Source: Phycisphaerales bacterium (GTDB lineage Bacteria; Planctomycetota; Phycisphaerae; Phycisphaerales; UBA1924). Taken from it: 64,000 nt of DNA. The notes under the pieces are model-generated. The model was not told the DNA's origin. It saw only the letters and a program-made list of their open reading frames with translations, and searched no databases. A program made the translations under genes and the position numbers. The DNA lies in assembly GCA_020847175.1 (NCBI GenBank), contig JADLCM010000019.1:121460-185459 (forward strand), read 5' to 3'. The first letter of the stretch is position 1; every line of letters starts with the position of its first letter. Below are positions 39,115-47,656 of the stretch, piece by piece.

Positions 39115-40431
39115 ATGCGGCGCCGAGTCGTGATTTCCGGGGCAGGGTTCGCCACAGGCCTGGGGCTGGGGCGCGATGCGCTCTGGGCGGCGCTGGTGGA
39201 GGGGCGCAGCGCGATCGGGGCGCTCACGGTCGTGGACGGCGCCGCCCTGGGTGTGACTCTTGGGGCCGAGATCAAGGAACTGAGCGCCCGGGACGTGGTG
39301 CCCAAGCACTACCGCAAGGCGGTCAAGGTGATGGCCCGGGACTCGGAGATCGCGGTGATCGCCGCGAGTTTCGCGGTGCGTGACGCCGGGCTGGTGACCC
39401 GCGAGCAGGACGGGGTCGCGCCGACGTATCCCGCGGCACGCGTGGGGTGCCAGGTGGGGGCGGGGCTGATCCCGACGGAGATTGACGAGGTCGCATCGGC
39501 GTTCTCGACCTCGCGGGACGAGGAGGGGGAGTTTTCTCTGGCGAAGTGGGGGGAGGGAGCGATCAACAACCTCCAGCCCCTGTGGATGCTCAAGTACCTG
39601 CCCAACATGCTCGCCTGCCACGTGGGCATCGTGCACGGGTGCGAGGCCCCGAGCAACACGATCACGTGCTCGGAGGCCAGCGGGCTGCTGAGCCTGGGCG
39701 AGTCGGCGCGGGTGATCGAGCGGGGCGATGCCGAGGCGTGTTTCTCGGGAGGCGCCGAGAGCAAACTGAGCCCCCTGGGCCTGCTCCGGCTCATTTCGTG
39801 GGGGCGGCTCGCTCGGGGGGAGGGCGAGGCGCGGGGCGCCCGTCCCTACGACCCCGATTCGGCGGGCACGATCTCGGGCGAGGGGGGGGGCATCCTCATT
39901 TTGGAAGATCGGGAGTCCTGCCGCGCCCGGGGGGCGAAGGCGCACGCCGAACTGCTCGGCTTCGGCGCAGCACACAGTGCGCGTTCGCTCTCCACGCTCG
40001 CGGGGCGGTCCGGGGGGGAGCTGGATTCGACCGGCCTCGCGTACGCGATCGACAACGCGCTGCATGACGCGGGAGTGCCCGCCTCGGAGATCGACGCGGT
40101 CGTGCCGCAGGCCTCCGGGCACGCGCCGACCGACCGGGCGGAGATGGCGGCGCTGCGGGCGGTGCTGGGGGCGCGGGCTTCGTCGGTCCCGCTCGTGACG
40201 CTTACGCCCGCGCTGGGCGAGCTGGTGGCGGGTCGGGGCGGCGTGCAGGCGGGCGTCGGGGCGCTCTGCCTGCGCGAGCAGCGCCTGCCGGCGCGGGTCC
40301 ACGCGGGGCGCCCCGAAGCGGGAGCGCTGGCGGGGGCCGAGCCCTCGCGCCCGGCGGCGCTGCGCCGGGTGCTGGTGTGCACGTCGTCCATGGGTGGATC
40401 AAACGCGGCCCTCGTGTTGGGAGCCGCGTAG
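39115..40431 (+). CDS. Degenerate beta-ketoacyl synthase (KS-beta / chain-length-factor-like)
   Basis: 438 residues with the thiolase fold of FabF (RRVVISGAGFATGLGLGRDA, GGAESKLSPLGLLRL, GTISGEGGGILILED). The active site is changed. In the nucleophile loop TITCSEASGLLSLGE the position aligned with the FabF Cys is Glu187. The first catalytic His region reads QASGHAPTD, with Gln at the His position. The second reads TPALGELVAGRGG, with Glu for His. A nearby Cys185 is two residues out of register. Loss of all three residues fits a non-catalytic partner such as the chain-length factor of type II polyketide or aryl-polyene systems. The intact ketosynthase 0.6 kb downstream is the natural partner. 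Confidence 0.82.
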   Translation: MRRRVVISGAGFATGLGLGRDALWAALVEGRSAIGALTVVDGAALGVTLGAEIKELSARDVVPKHYRKAVKVMARDSEIAVIAASFAVRDAGLVTREQDGVAPTYPAARVGCQVGAGLIPTEIDEVASAFSTSRDEEGEFSLAKWGEGAINNLQPLWMLKYLPNMLACHVGIVHGCEAPSNTITCSEASGLLSLGESARVIERGDAEACFSGGAESKLSPLGLLRLISWGRLARGEGEARGARPYDPDSAGTISGEGGGILILEDRESCRARGAKAHAELLGFGAAHSARSLSTLAGRSGGELDSTGLAYAIDNALHDAGVPASEIDAVVPQASGHAPTDRAEMAALRAVLGARASSVPLVTLTPALGELVAGRGGVQAGVGALCLREQRLPARVHAGRPEAGALAGAEPSRPAALRRVLVCTSSMGGSNAALVLGAA

Positions 40432-40458
40432 CCTTCTCCTTCAACGGAGGTCTTTGTG

Positions 40459-40983
40459 ATGGATTCTGATGCTCGTCGATATGACAACGACCGTCGGCGC
40501 GACGATGACGCCGGCCCGCGGCGCCGGGGCGTGCCGCTCTCTGACCTGGACCCTGCGCTCACGGAGATCAGCCGCAAGGTGATCGGGTGCGCGATCGAGG
40601 TGCACAAGGAACTGGGGCCGGGCTACGACAAAGAGGTCTACGCCAACGCGCTGATGAGCGAACTGAAGCGCGAGGGCGTGCCCTTCAAGCGCGCCCATGC
40701 CTTCGATGTGTTCTTCGACGACGAGAAGGTGGGCACCACGGTGGCCGACCTCTTCGTCAACGATCGGTTCATCGTGGACATCATGGCCTTCCACGGCGAG
40801 GTCGGGGGCGAGCCGCGCACCCGCGTGCGGGCGCAACTCCGGGCGGCAGACATTGAACTCGCGCTCATCATCAACTTCGGCGAGCGCCGGCTCAAGGACG
40901 GCCTGGTCCGGGTGTTGAACCCGGACAAGATCGAATCGCTCAAGCACGGCGATGACGATGACGGGGGCCACGGCGAGGCCTGA
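40459..40983 (+). CDS. GxxExxY-family protein
   Basis: 174 residues from the ATG at 40459 (GGAGG 8 nt upstream; a GTG directly before it is also possible). The core reads ISRKVIGCAIEVHKELGPGY, followed by DKEVYANALMSELKREG, then DLFVNDRFIVDI and LALIINFGERRLKDGLVRVL. This is the GxxExxY / PD-(D/E)XK-like fold common in Bacteroidetes and Planctomycetes; the central Glu is shifted here (YDKEVY). An acidic/basic low-complexity N-terminus and an acidic tail flank it. The biochemical role of the family is not settled. It sits between two ketosynthase genes in the same direction. Confidence 0.8.
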   Translation: MDSDARRYDNDRRRDDDAGPRRRGVPLSDLDPALTEISRKVIGCAIEVHKELGPGYDKEVYANALMSELKREGVPFKRAHAFDVFFDDEKVGTTVADLFVNDRFIVDIMAFHGEVGGEPRTRVRAQLRAADIELALIINFGERRLKDGLVRVLNPDKIESLKHGDDDDGGHGEA

Positions 40984-41046
40984 GCGTGGTGCCCGCCCGA
41001 CCGCAGGCGCGGGCGGGATCGCAGAGTCTCGGAGTTCGGAGAGTCC

Positions 41047-42372
41047 ATGACGCGCCGCGTCGTCATCACGGGCCTGGGCTGGGTTACCCCGCTGGGCTCC
41101 GGCCTCGAGGGTGTGTGGTCGCGCCTGCTCGCGGGCGAGTGCGCCATCGCGCCGGTCCGTTCGTTCGAGGCGGGCACGTTCGCGACCAACTTTGCCGCGG
41201 AGGTGCGCGACTTTGACCTCGGCGCGTTCATGCCGGAGGCGGCGCGCCACGCGGACGCGCCGGTGCAGGTGCGCTTCGCGCTCGCGGCGGCAACGCAGGC
41301 CTGGCGCTCCAGCGGGCTCGAGGCGGGGCGCGTCTCACCCCGCAGGCTCGGGATCTACATGGGGTGCGGCGAGGGCCCGCCCCTCTTTGAGCCCTTCGCC
41401 CGGAGCAACCTCCGGGCCTGGCGCGACGACGAACGGGTGTGCGACCCCCGCGCGTGGGAAGAGGCGGCCTTGGACCTGATGCCCCTGGAGGCGGAACTCG
41501 CGCAGGAGCCCAACCTGGCGCTGGCGCACCTGGGCGAGGCGTTCGGGTGCCAGGGCCCGAGCCTCAATTGCATGACGGCGTGCGCCGCGGGCACGCAGGC
41601 CGTGGGCGAGGCCTTCGAGATCATCCGCCGGGGCGATGCGGACGTGATGCTCGCGGGCGGCGCGCACTCCATGATTCACCCGCTGGGGATGACCGGGTTC
41701 ATCCGGCTGACCGCGATGAGCAGGCGGCGCGAGAGCCCGGGCACCGCGGCCCGGCCCTTCGACCGCACCCGCGACGGATTCGTGATGGGCGAGGGCGCGG
41801 GGATGCTGGTGATCGAGGCCCTGGAGCACGCGCAGGCGCGCCGGGCGCCGATCCTCGCGGAGGTCGCGGGCTACGGCTCCACGGCGGACGCCTTCCGCAT
41901 CACCGATATCCAGCCCGACGGGCGCGGGGCGCAGGGGGCGATGCTCGCGGCTCTGCGCCAGGCGAAGATCGATCCGCGCGAGCCCGGGCCGGACGGGCGC
42001 CCGCGCGTGCATTACATCTCCGCGCACGGCACGGGCACCCCGGAGAACGACGGCATCGAGACGCGGGCGGTCAAGGGCGTGTTCGGCGCGCTGGCGCCGC
42101 AGATTCCCTTCAGCAGCGTCAAGAGCATGCTGGGGCACCTGATCCAGGCGGCGGGCGCGGTGGAACTGATGACGTGCGTGGAGGCGATCCGCACGGGGTG
42201 GGTGCCGCCGACGATCAACCTGCGCGAGCCCGACCCCGCCTGCGACCTTGACTACGTGCCCAACGCGGCGCGCGATCTCCGCGCGCGTGGGGGGGTCGAT
42301 GTCTGCCTCTCCAACGGGTTCGGGTTCGGCGGGCAAAACGACTGCGTGTGCGTGCGGCGATTCGCGCCATGA
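41047..42372 (+). CDS. fabF: 3-oxoacyl-[acyl-carrier-protein] synthase II (FabF-like)
   Basis: 441 residues, a complete KAS II-type condensing enzyme. It begins MTRRVVITGLGWVTPLGSG. The catalytic residues are visible: Cys179 in NCMTACAAGTQAVGEA, His327 in SAHGTGTPENDGIE and His364 in KSMLGHLIQAAGAVE. It extends acyl-ACP chains with malonyl-ACP in fatty-acid or polyketide synthesis. No acyl carrier, ketoreductase or dehydratase gene is beside it, so a secondary-metabolite or specialised-lipid role with the degenerate upstream paralogue is possible. The stop overlaps the mntR start (ATGA at 42369). Confidence 0.93.
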   Translation: MTRRVVITGLGWVTPLGSGLEGVWSRLLAGECAIAPVRSFEAGTFATNFAAEVRDFDLGAFMPEAARHADAPVQVRFALAAATQAWRSSGLEAGRVSPRRLGIYMGCGEGPPLFEPFARSNLRAWRDDERVCDPRAWEEAALDLMPLEAELAQEPNLALAHLGEAFGCQGPSLNCMTACAAGTQAVGEAFEIIRRGDADVMLAGGAHSMIHPLGMTGFIRLTAMSRRRESPGTAARPFDRTRDGFVMGEGAGMLVIEALEHAQARRAPILAEVAGYGSTADAFRITDIQPDGRGAQGAMLAALRQAKIDPREPGPDGRPRVHYISAHGTGTPENDGIETRAVKGVFGALAPQIPFSSVKSMLGHLIQAAGAVELMTCVEAIRTGWVPPTINLREPDPACDLDYVPNAARDLRARGGVDVCLSNGFGFGGQNDCVCVRRFAP

Positions 42373-42797
42373 CCGCGCCACGCAAGAAGCCCGGCACCCA
42401 GCGGTTTCATTCCACCCGCGCCGCGCACGCTGGCGAAACGGCCGAGGACTACGTCGAGGCCGTGTCGGACCTCATCGCGACCAAGGGCGCGGCGCGCGTG
42501 ACCGACCTCGCGCGCATGATGGGCGTGAGCCACGTCACGGTCACCCGGATCGTGTCGCGCCTGGCGCGCGACGGGCTCGTGGTGTCGCCCCCCCGGCGGC
42601 CCGTGACGCTCACCCCGGCGGGCACGCGCCTGGCGCAGCGGGCCCGCGAGCGGCACGAGATCGTGCTCCGGTTCCTGGTCGCCATCGGCGTGCCCCCCGC
42701 GCAGGCGGCCATCGACGCCGAGGGCATCGAGCACCACGCCTCGCAGGCGACGATCCGCGCGATGCGGCGGGTGGTTCAGGGACCGGAGGGGTCGTGA
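42369..42797 (+). CDS. mntR: Manganese-responsive DtxR/MntR-family regulator
   Basis: 142 residues from the ATG overlapping the fabF stop. A winged helix (ARVTDLARMMGVSHVTVTRI) is followed by the dimerisation helices. The metal ligands of Bacillus MntR are all present: Asp27 and Glu30 in AEDYVEAV, His in RARERHEIV, and Glu, Glu, His in DAEGIEHHAS. It lacks the SH3-like third domain, as MntR does. It should repress manganese uptake genes when Mn(II) is bound; no mntH or mntABC gene is in the window. Coupling to a ketosynthase gene is unexpected. Confidence 0.9.
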   Translation: MTAPRKKPGTQRFHSTRAAHAGETAEDYVEAVSDLIATKGAARVTDLARMMGVSHVTVTRIVSRLARDGLVVSPPRRPVTLTPAGTRLAQRARERHEIVLRFLVAIGVPPAQAAIDAEGIEHHASQATIRAMRRVVQGPEGS

Positions 42798-43265
42798 GCG
42801 CCGGACACCCGGGCGACGAGACGCGGCTCGCGCCGCAGGCGCGCAGGGCGTGAGTCTCGCCTGACCGACAGAGCTCCTGGGGTCATTCGTTTGGGGTCGC
42901 TCGTCGGGGGGAGCGGCGGCGAAGCGCGGGGAGCCGGTGGGGGCGGGTCCCGGTCGCACGCTTGCCGGCGCTGCCGTCGCCGGGGCGTCGGCGGAAGCGA
43001 AGTTGGCCTGCGTCCAAGGGCGCCAGGGTCGGGTCATGCCGCACCGACGGGCGGTTCAAGATTGCGGTTTCCGTGATGACGACCATATCCGCGCCTGGCG
43101 GTTGGGCCGACGGGACGGCTCCGGCCGCTGCGGGTCCGCGCGCAGCATGTCGGCCAGGGTTGTCCTCAACCTCTGTCGTTCCCGATGGCCCGTAGCAACA
43201 AGGCACGCGTGGCGTGCGCATGGATCGCATGCGACTGAAGCAGACGCGTGCCCCTACCATCGCCC
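42798..43265. other. Intergenic region without a recognisable gene
   Basis: About 470 bases between mntR and the pseudouridine synthase. Short frames exist on both strands, but none has family resemblance, a convincing start signal or the composition of its neighbours. Apart from the TACCAT element at its right end I see nothing specific. Confidence 0.5.
43255..43260 (+). promoter_or_regulatory. -10-like TACCAT before the pseudouridine synthase
   Basis: TACCAT with a 5-nt gap to the GTG at 43266. It supports that GTG as start, because the earlier in-frame GTG at 43248 would lie upstream of the transcript. Confidence 0.4.
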
Positions 43266-44384
43266 GTGCCCACGCGCGAAGAACGCCTGTCGATGCTCCC
43301 CCCGCTCACCGACCGCGCCCGGGGTGAGCGCCTGCAGCGCGTGATGGCCGACGCGGGTATCGCCGCGCGGCGGGAGTGCGAGGCGATGGTGCTCGACGGA
43401 CGCGTCCGCGTCAACGGCGAGCAGGTCACCACGCTCCCGCTCTGGGTTCATCCCGAACTCGACCTGATCGAGGTGGACGGACGCCCGGTCTCGACCGAGC
43501 CGCAGCGGGTGCTGTATCTCATGCTGCACAAGCCCGCCCGCACCCTGAGCGCGGCGGAGGATGAGCCGGGGGCCGCCCGGGTGACGGTGACCGAACTCGT
43601 GCGGCACCCATCGGGGGCGCGCCTGTACCCGGTCGGACGCCTCGACTTCGATGCCACCGGGCTGCTCCTGCTGACCAACGACGGCGACCTGGCCAACAAG
43701 CTCACGCACCCGCGCTACGGCATCGCCAAGACGTACCTCGCGGTCGTCAAGGGCCGCCTCGACGAGGCGGGCGTGCGGGCCCTGGAAGAGAACATCTTTG
43801 CGGCGGAGCAGGCCTACGGACGCCTCGCCGGGGCGACGCGCATCGCCCGGGTGCACATCGAAATCTTCGCGCGCGAGCCCGAGCGCACGACGCTGGCGAT
43901 CACGCTCGGCGAGGGACGGAGCCGGCAGGTACGCCAGATTCTGAGCGACGCAGGGCACCCCGTGAAGAAACTTGAGCGCGTCGCCTTCGGGCCCCTCACG
44001 CTCTCGGGGCTGGGGCGGGGCCAGTGGCGCGAACTCACGCGCGATGAGGTGCGCGCGCTGCGCGAATCGGTCAAGCCCAGGCGCTCCGGCAGTGAGCCCG
44101 GCGAGGGGCCGAAGATCAAGTCTCGATTCAAGACCGGTCCGCGCAGCCGCCCCGCCCGCGCGCCCGGGGCCCGGCCCGGGTCGCCGGGCGGCCCGAGGCA
44201 GGCCGGTCCTCGCCCCGTTCGGGGCCCCGCGAATCGCCCCGCGGCGCGGGCGACGGAGCGACCTTCAGGCGAGCGCAGCCCTGGAACCGCAAAGAGACCC
44301 GGGCCAGGCCCGCGCGGCTCGGGTCGCCCCGACCGGCCCGGCAAGCCCGGTGGCCGTGGGAAGCCGGGCGGGAGGCGCTCGTGA
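43266..44384 (+). CDS. Pseudouridine synthase, RsuA/RluB family
   Basis: 372 residues from GTG 43266 (an ATG at 43293 is also possible). An S4 RNA-binding domain (RLQRVMADAGIAARRECEAM, then LDGRVRVNG) precedes the catalytic domain with VGRLDFDATGLLLLTNDG, which contains the nucleophilic Asp, and GRSRQVRQILSDAGHPVKKL. The last 100 or so residues are a disordered Arg/Gly/Pro-rich tail, an addition often seen in RluB-type enzymes that probably binds RNA. It converts uridine to pseudouridine in 23S (RluB) or 16S (RsuA) rRNA; the exact site cannot be told from sequence alone. Confidence 0.9.
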   Translation: MPTREERLSMLPPLTDRARGERLQRVMADAGIAARRECEAMVLDGRVRVNGEQVTTLPLWVHPELDLIEVDGRPVSTEPQRVLYLMLHKPARTLSAAEDEPGAARVTVTELVRHPSGARLYPVGRLDFDATGLLLLTNDGDLANKLTHPRYGIAKTYLAVVKGRLDEAGVRALEENIFAAEQAYGRLAGATRIARVHIEIFAREPERTTLAITLGEGRSRQVRQILSDAGHPVKKLERVAFGPLTLSGLGRGQWRELTRDEVRALRESVKPRRSGSEPGEGPKIKSRFKTGPRSRPARAPGARPGSPGGPRQAGPRPVRGPANRPAARATERPSGERSPGTAKRPGPGPRGSGRPDRPGKPGGRGKPGGRRS

Positions 44385-44695
44385 GGCGGCGCGCCCGGGC
44401 CACATTCGATGCGGCACGCCGCGCTGCGGCCTGCGCTGCGCGCGTCGCGGGCATCGCGGCGTTCGGCGGCTGCGTCGAACTGTCGCGCTCCGAGAAGTTG
44501 ACAACTCACCGCATCGGCATGACGGGCACACACCTGACGCCCGGCACGCCCGGCGGGACGCTGCGCGTACTGCCCACGGGCGCCGTGTCGCGGCTTGTCC
44601 CTCCCGACCTTCCAGGCGTGTGGAGCCACGATGTGCCGACCGTGGAGGCCGCCAAGCGGGGGGCAGCGCTGCCGCGCATGACGCCGCGGCCCTGA
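44381..44695 (+). CDS. Small putative lipoprotein
   Basis: 104 residues from GTG 44381, which overlaps the preceding stop (GTGA) and has GGAGG 5 nt upstream, so translation is probably coupled. An Arg-rich start is followed by a short hydrophobic stretch and a lipobox, AGIAAFGGC. The mature part has no recognised domain (VELSRSEKLTTHRIGMTGTH). Gene reality rests on the coupled start and the lipobox; it could still be a chance frame. Confidence 0.5.
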   Translation: MRRRARATFDAARRAAACAARVAGIAAFGGCVELSRSEKLTTHRIGMTGTHLTPGTPGGTLRVLPTGAVSRLVPPDLPGVWSHDVPTVEAAKRGAALPRMTPRP

Positions 44696-44710
44696 TCGCC
44701 CGCGCGCGGC

Positions 44711-46132
44711 TCAGCCCCCCGCGATCACGCGGGAGGCATCATCGAGTATGCGCTGGGCCTGGGCCCGTTCGGGGGCCTCGGCAATGAGCCGCATGATGGG
44801 CTCGGTGTTGCTCGCGCGGACGTGGAGCCAGGCGCGCCGCGCGGGCCAGTCGATGCGGATGCCGTCCTGGGTGTCGATCTGCTCCGTGGCGTGGGCCCGC
44901 GCCAGGGCGGCGACCGCCGGGGTCGCGGCCTCCTTCGTGGGGAGATCGACTTTGCGTTTCTCGATCGCGTAGGCGGGCATCTCGGCGACGAGCGCGCTCA
45001 GCGGCTTGCCGTGTCGGGCAAGCAGGGCCGTCACCAGGGCCATCGCCCCGAGCGAATCGCGGATATAGGTGATGCGAGGCCAGATCACTCCCCCGTTGCC
45101 CTCGCCCCCGAGCACGCAGCCCTCGCGCTTCATGGCCTCGACCACGTTGGCCTCGCCCACCCGGGTGCGCAGCACGCGGGCTCCGAATCGGGCCGCGAGG
45201 TCGTCGATCATGCGGCTGGTGGAGAGGTTGGCCGCGAGCGTCGCCCCGCGAGCCCGCTCACCCATGCACTCCAGGACGCAGCGGGCGCCGAGGGCCAGGG
45301 TGTATTCCTCTCCCACGTACGCGCCGCGCTCGTCGATCAGTGCGAGGCGGTCGGCGTCGGGGTCCTGGGCAAAGCCCACGGCCGCGCCTGTCCGGCGTAC
45401 TGCCTCGCCCAGGCTCGCCAGGTTTTCCGCGACGGGCTCCGGCGGGTGCGGAAAGAGGCCCGAGGGCTGGGCCCCCAGGTGGTGGATCGCCGCGAACCCG
45501 AGCGCCTCGGCCATCGCCCGCGCGCCCACGATGCCCGACGCGTTGACGCTGTCGATGACGACGCGGAGACCGGCCCCGAGAGTCTGCGCCCCGCGCCCGG
45601 TGATCGCCTCGATCGCGTCCACCGTAACGCCCGCGTGCTCGGCGTTGTGCGCGAGTTCGCGCGTGAGCGCGCCCGTGCCGGCCCAGTCCGTCCACGCCGG
45701 CTCGCCGGATCGGAACCTCGCGATGATCTCATCCGCGAGGCGGGCGTCGGGGGCGGCGGCGCTCACGCGCCCGGAACCGTCGCCCAGCAGACATTTGAGC
45801 CCGTTCCACACCTGCGGGTTGTGGCTCGCGGTGACCACCATGCCCGCGTGCGCCCGGCGCCGGTCCACCAGCACGCCGACGGTGGGAGTCATGGCAACGC
45901 CCAGGTCAATCACGCGGCAGCCGGTGCTGCACAGGCCGGCCAGGGCCGCCGCGTGCACCGCGTGCCCCGCGGCCCGGCCATCGCGGGCCAGCACCACGCA
46001 GGGGTCTCCATGGCGCTGCACGAGCCACGACCCGAAAGCCCCTGCATAGGTAAGCGCGACGACGGGGGTGAGGCTGCTGCCGACAAGACCGCGGCAGCCA
46101 CTGACGCCGAGCATGAGAGGGGCGGTGGTCAC
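44711..46132 (-). CDS. Phosphoglucosamine mutase / phosphomannomutase family enzyme
   Basis: 473 residues from GTG 46132 (GGAG 6 nt upstream; the frame opens at 46195). An alpha-D-phosphohexomutase with the phosphoserine loop VVTASHNPQVWNG (Ser103), the metal loop DPDADRLALID, the sugar loop GGEGNGGVI and the phosphate-binding end RASNTEPIMRLIAEAP. All four family elements are intact, so it should be active. GEGNGGV resembles GlmM and archaeal-type phosphomutases, suggesting glucosamine-phosphate conversion for peptidoglycan or lipopolysaccharide, but mannose or glucose phosphates are possible. It converges with the small lipoprotein gene, and no sugar-pathway neighbour helps. Confidence 0.85.
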   Translation of the reverse strand: MTTAPLMLGVSGCRGLVGSSLTPVVALTYAGAFGSWLVQRHGDPCVVLARDGRAAGHAVHAAALAGLCSTGCRVIDLGVAMTPTVGVLVDRRRAHAGMVVTASHNPQVWNGLKCLLGDGSGRVSAAAPDARLADEIIARFRSGEPAWTDWAGTGALTRELAHNAEHAGVTVDAIEAITGRGAQTLGAGLRVVIDSVNASGIVGARAMAEALGFAAIHHLGAQPSGLFPHPPEPVAENLASLGEAVRRTGAAVGFAQDPDADRLALIDERGAYVGEEYTLALGARCVLECMGERARGATLAANLSTSRMIDDLAARFGARVLRTRVGEANVVEAMKREGCVLGGEGNGGVIWPRITYIRDSLGAMALVTALLARHGKPLSALVAEMPAYAIEKRKVDLPTKEAATPAVAALARAHATEQIDTQDGIRIDWPARRAWLHVRASNTEPIMRLIAEAPERAQAQRILDDASRVIAGG

Positions 46133-46281
46133 ATGGGGCTCCGGGGCACGAGGGCCATTGTTCGCGCCCCGCCCGGCGATGTCGCGTGGCGCCATCCCCG
46201 ATCAAGGTCCGTCAGCCCCGCGCGCAAGGTCGTGCGGTTGCGCGACTGCTCCTCCGGCGCGCTTCGCCGCCCGTGGGGCGC

Positions 46282-46848
46282 TCACGCGGCGCCGCGGATG
46301 TCCCGCGGGCCGAGCGCTCGGCGCACGCCCGCCACGGCGACAAGTTGAAGGAGTGTTTCATTGAGTTCCGGGGTGAGCGCCGCAAACTGCAGGCCGACGA
46401 CATGCAGGCCCGGGCCCTCGGTGCGTACCCATACTACCGTGCCCTGCAGCGTGATTCTGATATCAAGGCAGCGCATCTTGATCTTCAGCTTCGCGCCTTG
46501 CCGGGGCATGCGGGGGCTCCGCCGCAGCACGCGCATCCCGCTCGCCGAGAGGTCCACCACTTCGCCGAGGCAGCACGTGAGCAGTTCGGTGCGCACGCGC
46601 CCGTGTCTGCGAGGCGGCTTCTTCTGGCCCTTGGCCTCCCCCGAGTGTCCTTTCATCAGGTTGGGCGCTTCGGGGCTCGTCGACGCCGCGCCGGGAGATG
46701 CCGCCGGTTCGGATTCCGGCCCGGGCTTTACCGAGAAGCCGGCGCCGGACAGACTCAGCACCGGCCCGGATGAACCCGTGCTCTGCGACGTGCCGCCACG
46801 GCTCTCCTGCGGTCCCGCCACCCCGCCTGATTCAGCGTTTCGGCTCAT
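46282..46848 (-). CDS. PilZ-domain protein
   Basis: 188 residues from ATG 46848. A polar, Ser/Gly/Pro-rich N-terminal half of about 95 residues precedes a PilZ domain: RRHGRVRTELLTCCLGEVVD, LSASGMRVLRR, VVWVRTEGPGLHVVGLQF. The RxxxR and D/NxSxxG parts that bind c-di-GMP are approximated by RRHGRVR and DLSASGM, so ligand binding is plausible. It is divergent from the PilZ-DnaJ gene at 47012, and the 163-nt gap should hold both promoters. The adjacency of two PilZ genes suggests a common c-di-GMP-linked pathway. Confidence 0.82.
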   Translation of the reverse strand: MSRNAESGGVAGPQESRGGTSQSTGSSGPVLSLSGAGFSVKPGPESEPAASPGAASTSPEAPNLMKGHSGEAKGQKKPPRRHGRVRTELLTCCLGEVVDLSASGMRVLRRSPRMPRQGAKLKIKMRCLDIRITLQGTVVWVRTEGPGLHVVGLQFAALTPELNETLLQLVAVAGVRRALGPRDIRGAA

Positions 46849-47011
46849 GATCACGGCATCGGCACGCAGCACGCGGCGCTTGAAGCAGGGCAGGACCGAA
46901 TAACGGAGATTGTCCCTCAGGCTCCGCTTTGCGCGTGGGTTGCTGGGGTATGGGCGGGTTCGGGCCCCCGGAAGGGCAAAGCGACGCCCGCAAACCGACG
47001 ACAAACTCGTC

Positions 47012-47590
47012 ATGGGTTTCAAGGGGTTGTTCCGCAGGCAGAGGGACCGCGCGCACCCGCGCATCGTCCGAGAGGGCCTGCGCTCGATGTTCGGGCAGGT
47101 GCTGGACATCTCGCTCTCGGGCGTTCGCGTCGCCCTGGAGCCTGATGCCGAGATCAGCCCCGGCGACGTGCGCACGTTCTGGGTTCGGGGGGCCGACGGG
47201 GGCCTGGCCCTGCGCGGGCGCGTGCGCTGGCTGAAGGAAGCGAAGGGTGAAGAGCCCCGGCGGTGCGGGCTCGCCCTGGAGGGCCTGACCCCCGCGCTCC
47301 GGCACCAGTTGCAGGCCCTGATCGAGGGGCGCCCGGCCGAGGCCCCGGCGCTTGCGCTCCAGGTCGAAGTGCAGGACCTGTACCTCGTGCTCGGGGTTGC
47401 GCGCGACGCCTCCCAGGAGACCATGCGCCGCGCCTACCACACGCTCGCGCGGGCTCTGCACCCCGACTGCTCGACCTCGCGCGACGCCGCCGACCGATTC
47501 ACGCTCGTCAGCAAGGCTTACAAGGTGCTCCGAGACCCGGACCTGCGCGCCCGCTACGACCGGATGCTCGCGGGTTCGGTGGCGGCGTGA
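47012..47590 (+). CDS. PilZ - DnaJ fusion protein
   Basis: 192 residues from ATG 47012 (the frame continues upstream without a better start). The N-terminal domain is PilZ-like: RAHPRIVREGLRSMFGQVLD, ISLSGVRVALEP, GRVRWLKEAK and LALEGLTPALR. The first basic motif is weak, so c-di-GMP binding is uncertain. The C-terminal 75 residues are a J domain: DLYLVLGVARDASQETMRRA, the HPD tripeptide (150-152), then RFTLVSKAYKVLRDPDLRAR and YDRML. An intact HPD should stimulate the ATPase of a DnaK/Hsp70. The combination would let a second-messenger or envelope sensor recruit the chaperone; no dnaK gene is in the window. Confidence 0.85.
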   Translation: MGFKGLFRRQRDRAHPRIVREGLRSMFGQVLDISLSGVRVALEPDAEISPGDVRTFWVRGADGGLALRGRVRWLKEAKGEEPRRCGLALEGLTPALRHQLQALIEGRPAEAPALALQVEVQDLYLVLGVARDASQETMRRAYHTLARALHPDCSTSRDAADRFTLVSKAYKVLRDPDLRARYDRMLAGSVAA

Positions 47591-47644
47591 GGCGGCGCAT
47601 CGCTGCCCCGGCCCGTCCGCCGGACCAATCGCGGGGTTTCACGC

Positions 47645-47650
47645 TACGCT
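47645..47650 (+). promoter_or_regulatory. -10-like TACGCT before the LEA14-like gene
   Basis: TACGCT with a 6-nt gap to the ATG at 47657; probable leaderless start. Confidence 0.4.
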
Positions 47651-47656
47651 AGGTCC

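Noticed and set aside
39115..40431. Cys185 as the active-site cysteine of the first ketosynthase
   Set aside because: Aligning on the following Gly and LGE/IGH helix puts Glu187 in the nucleophile position, and both catalytic histidines are also replaced.
43248..43265. GTG 43248 as start of the pseudouridine synthase
   Set aside because: The TACCAT element at 43255-43260 lies inside that extension; the GTG at 43266 fits the spacing seen at other genes.
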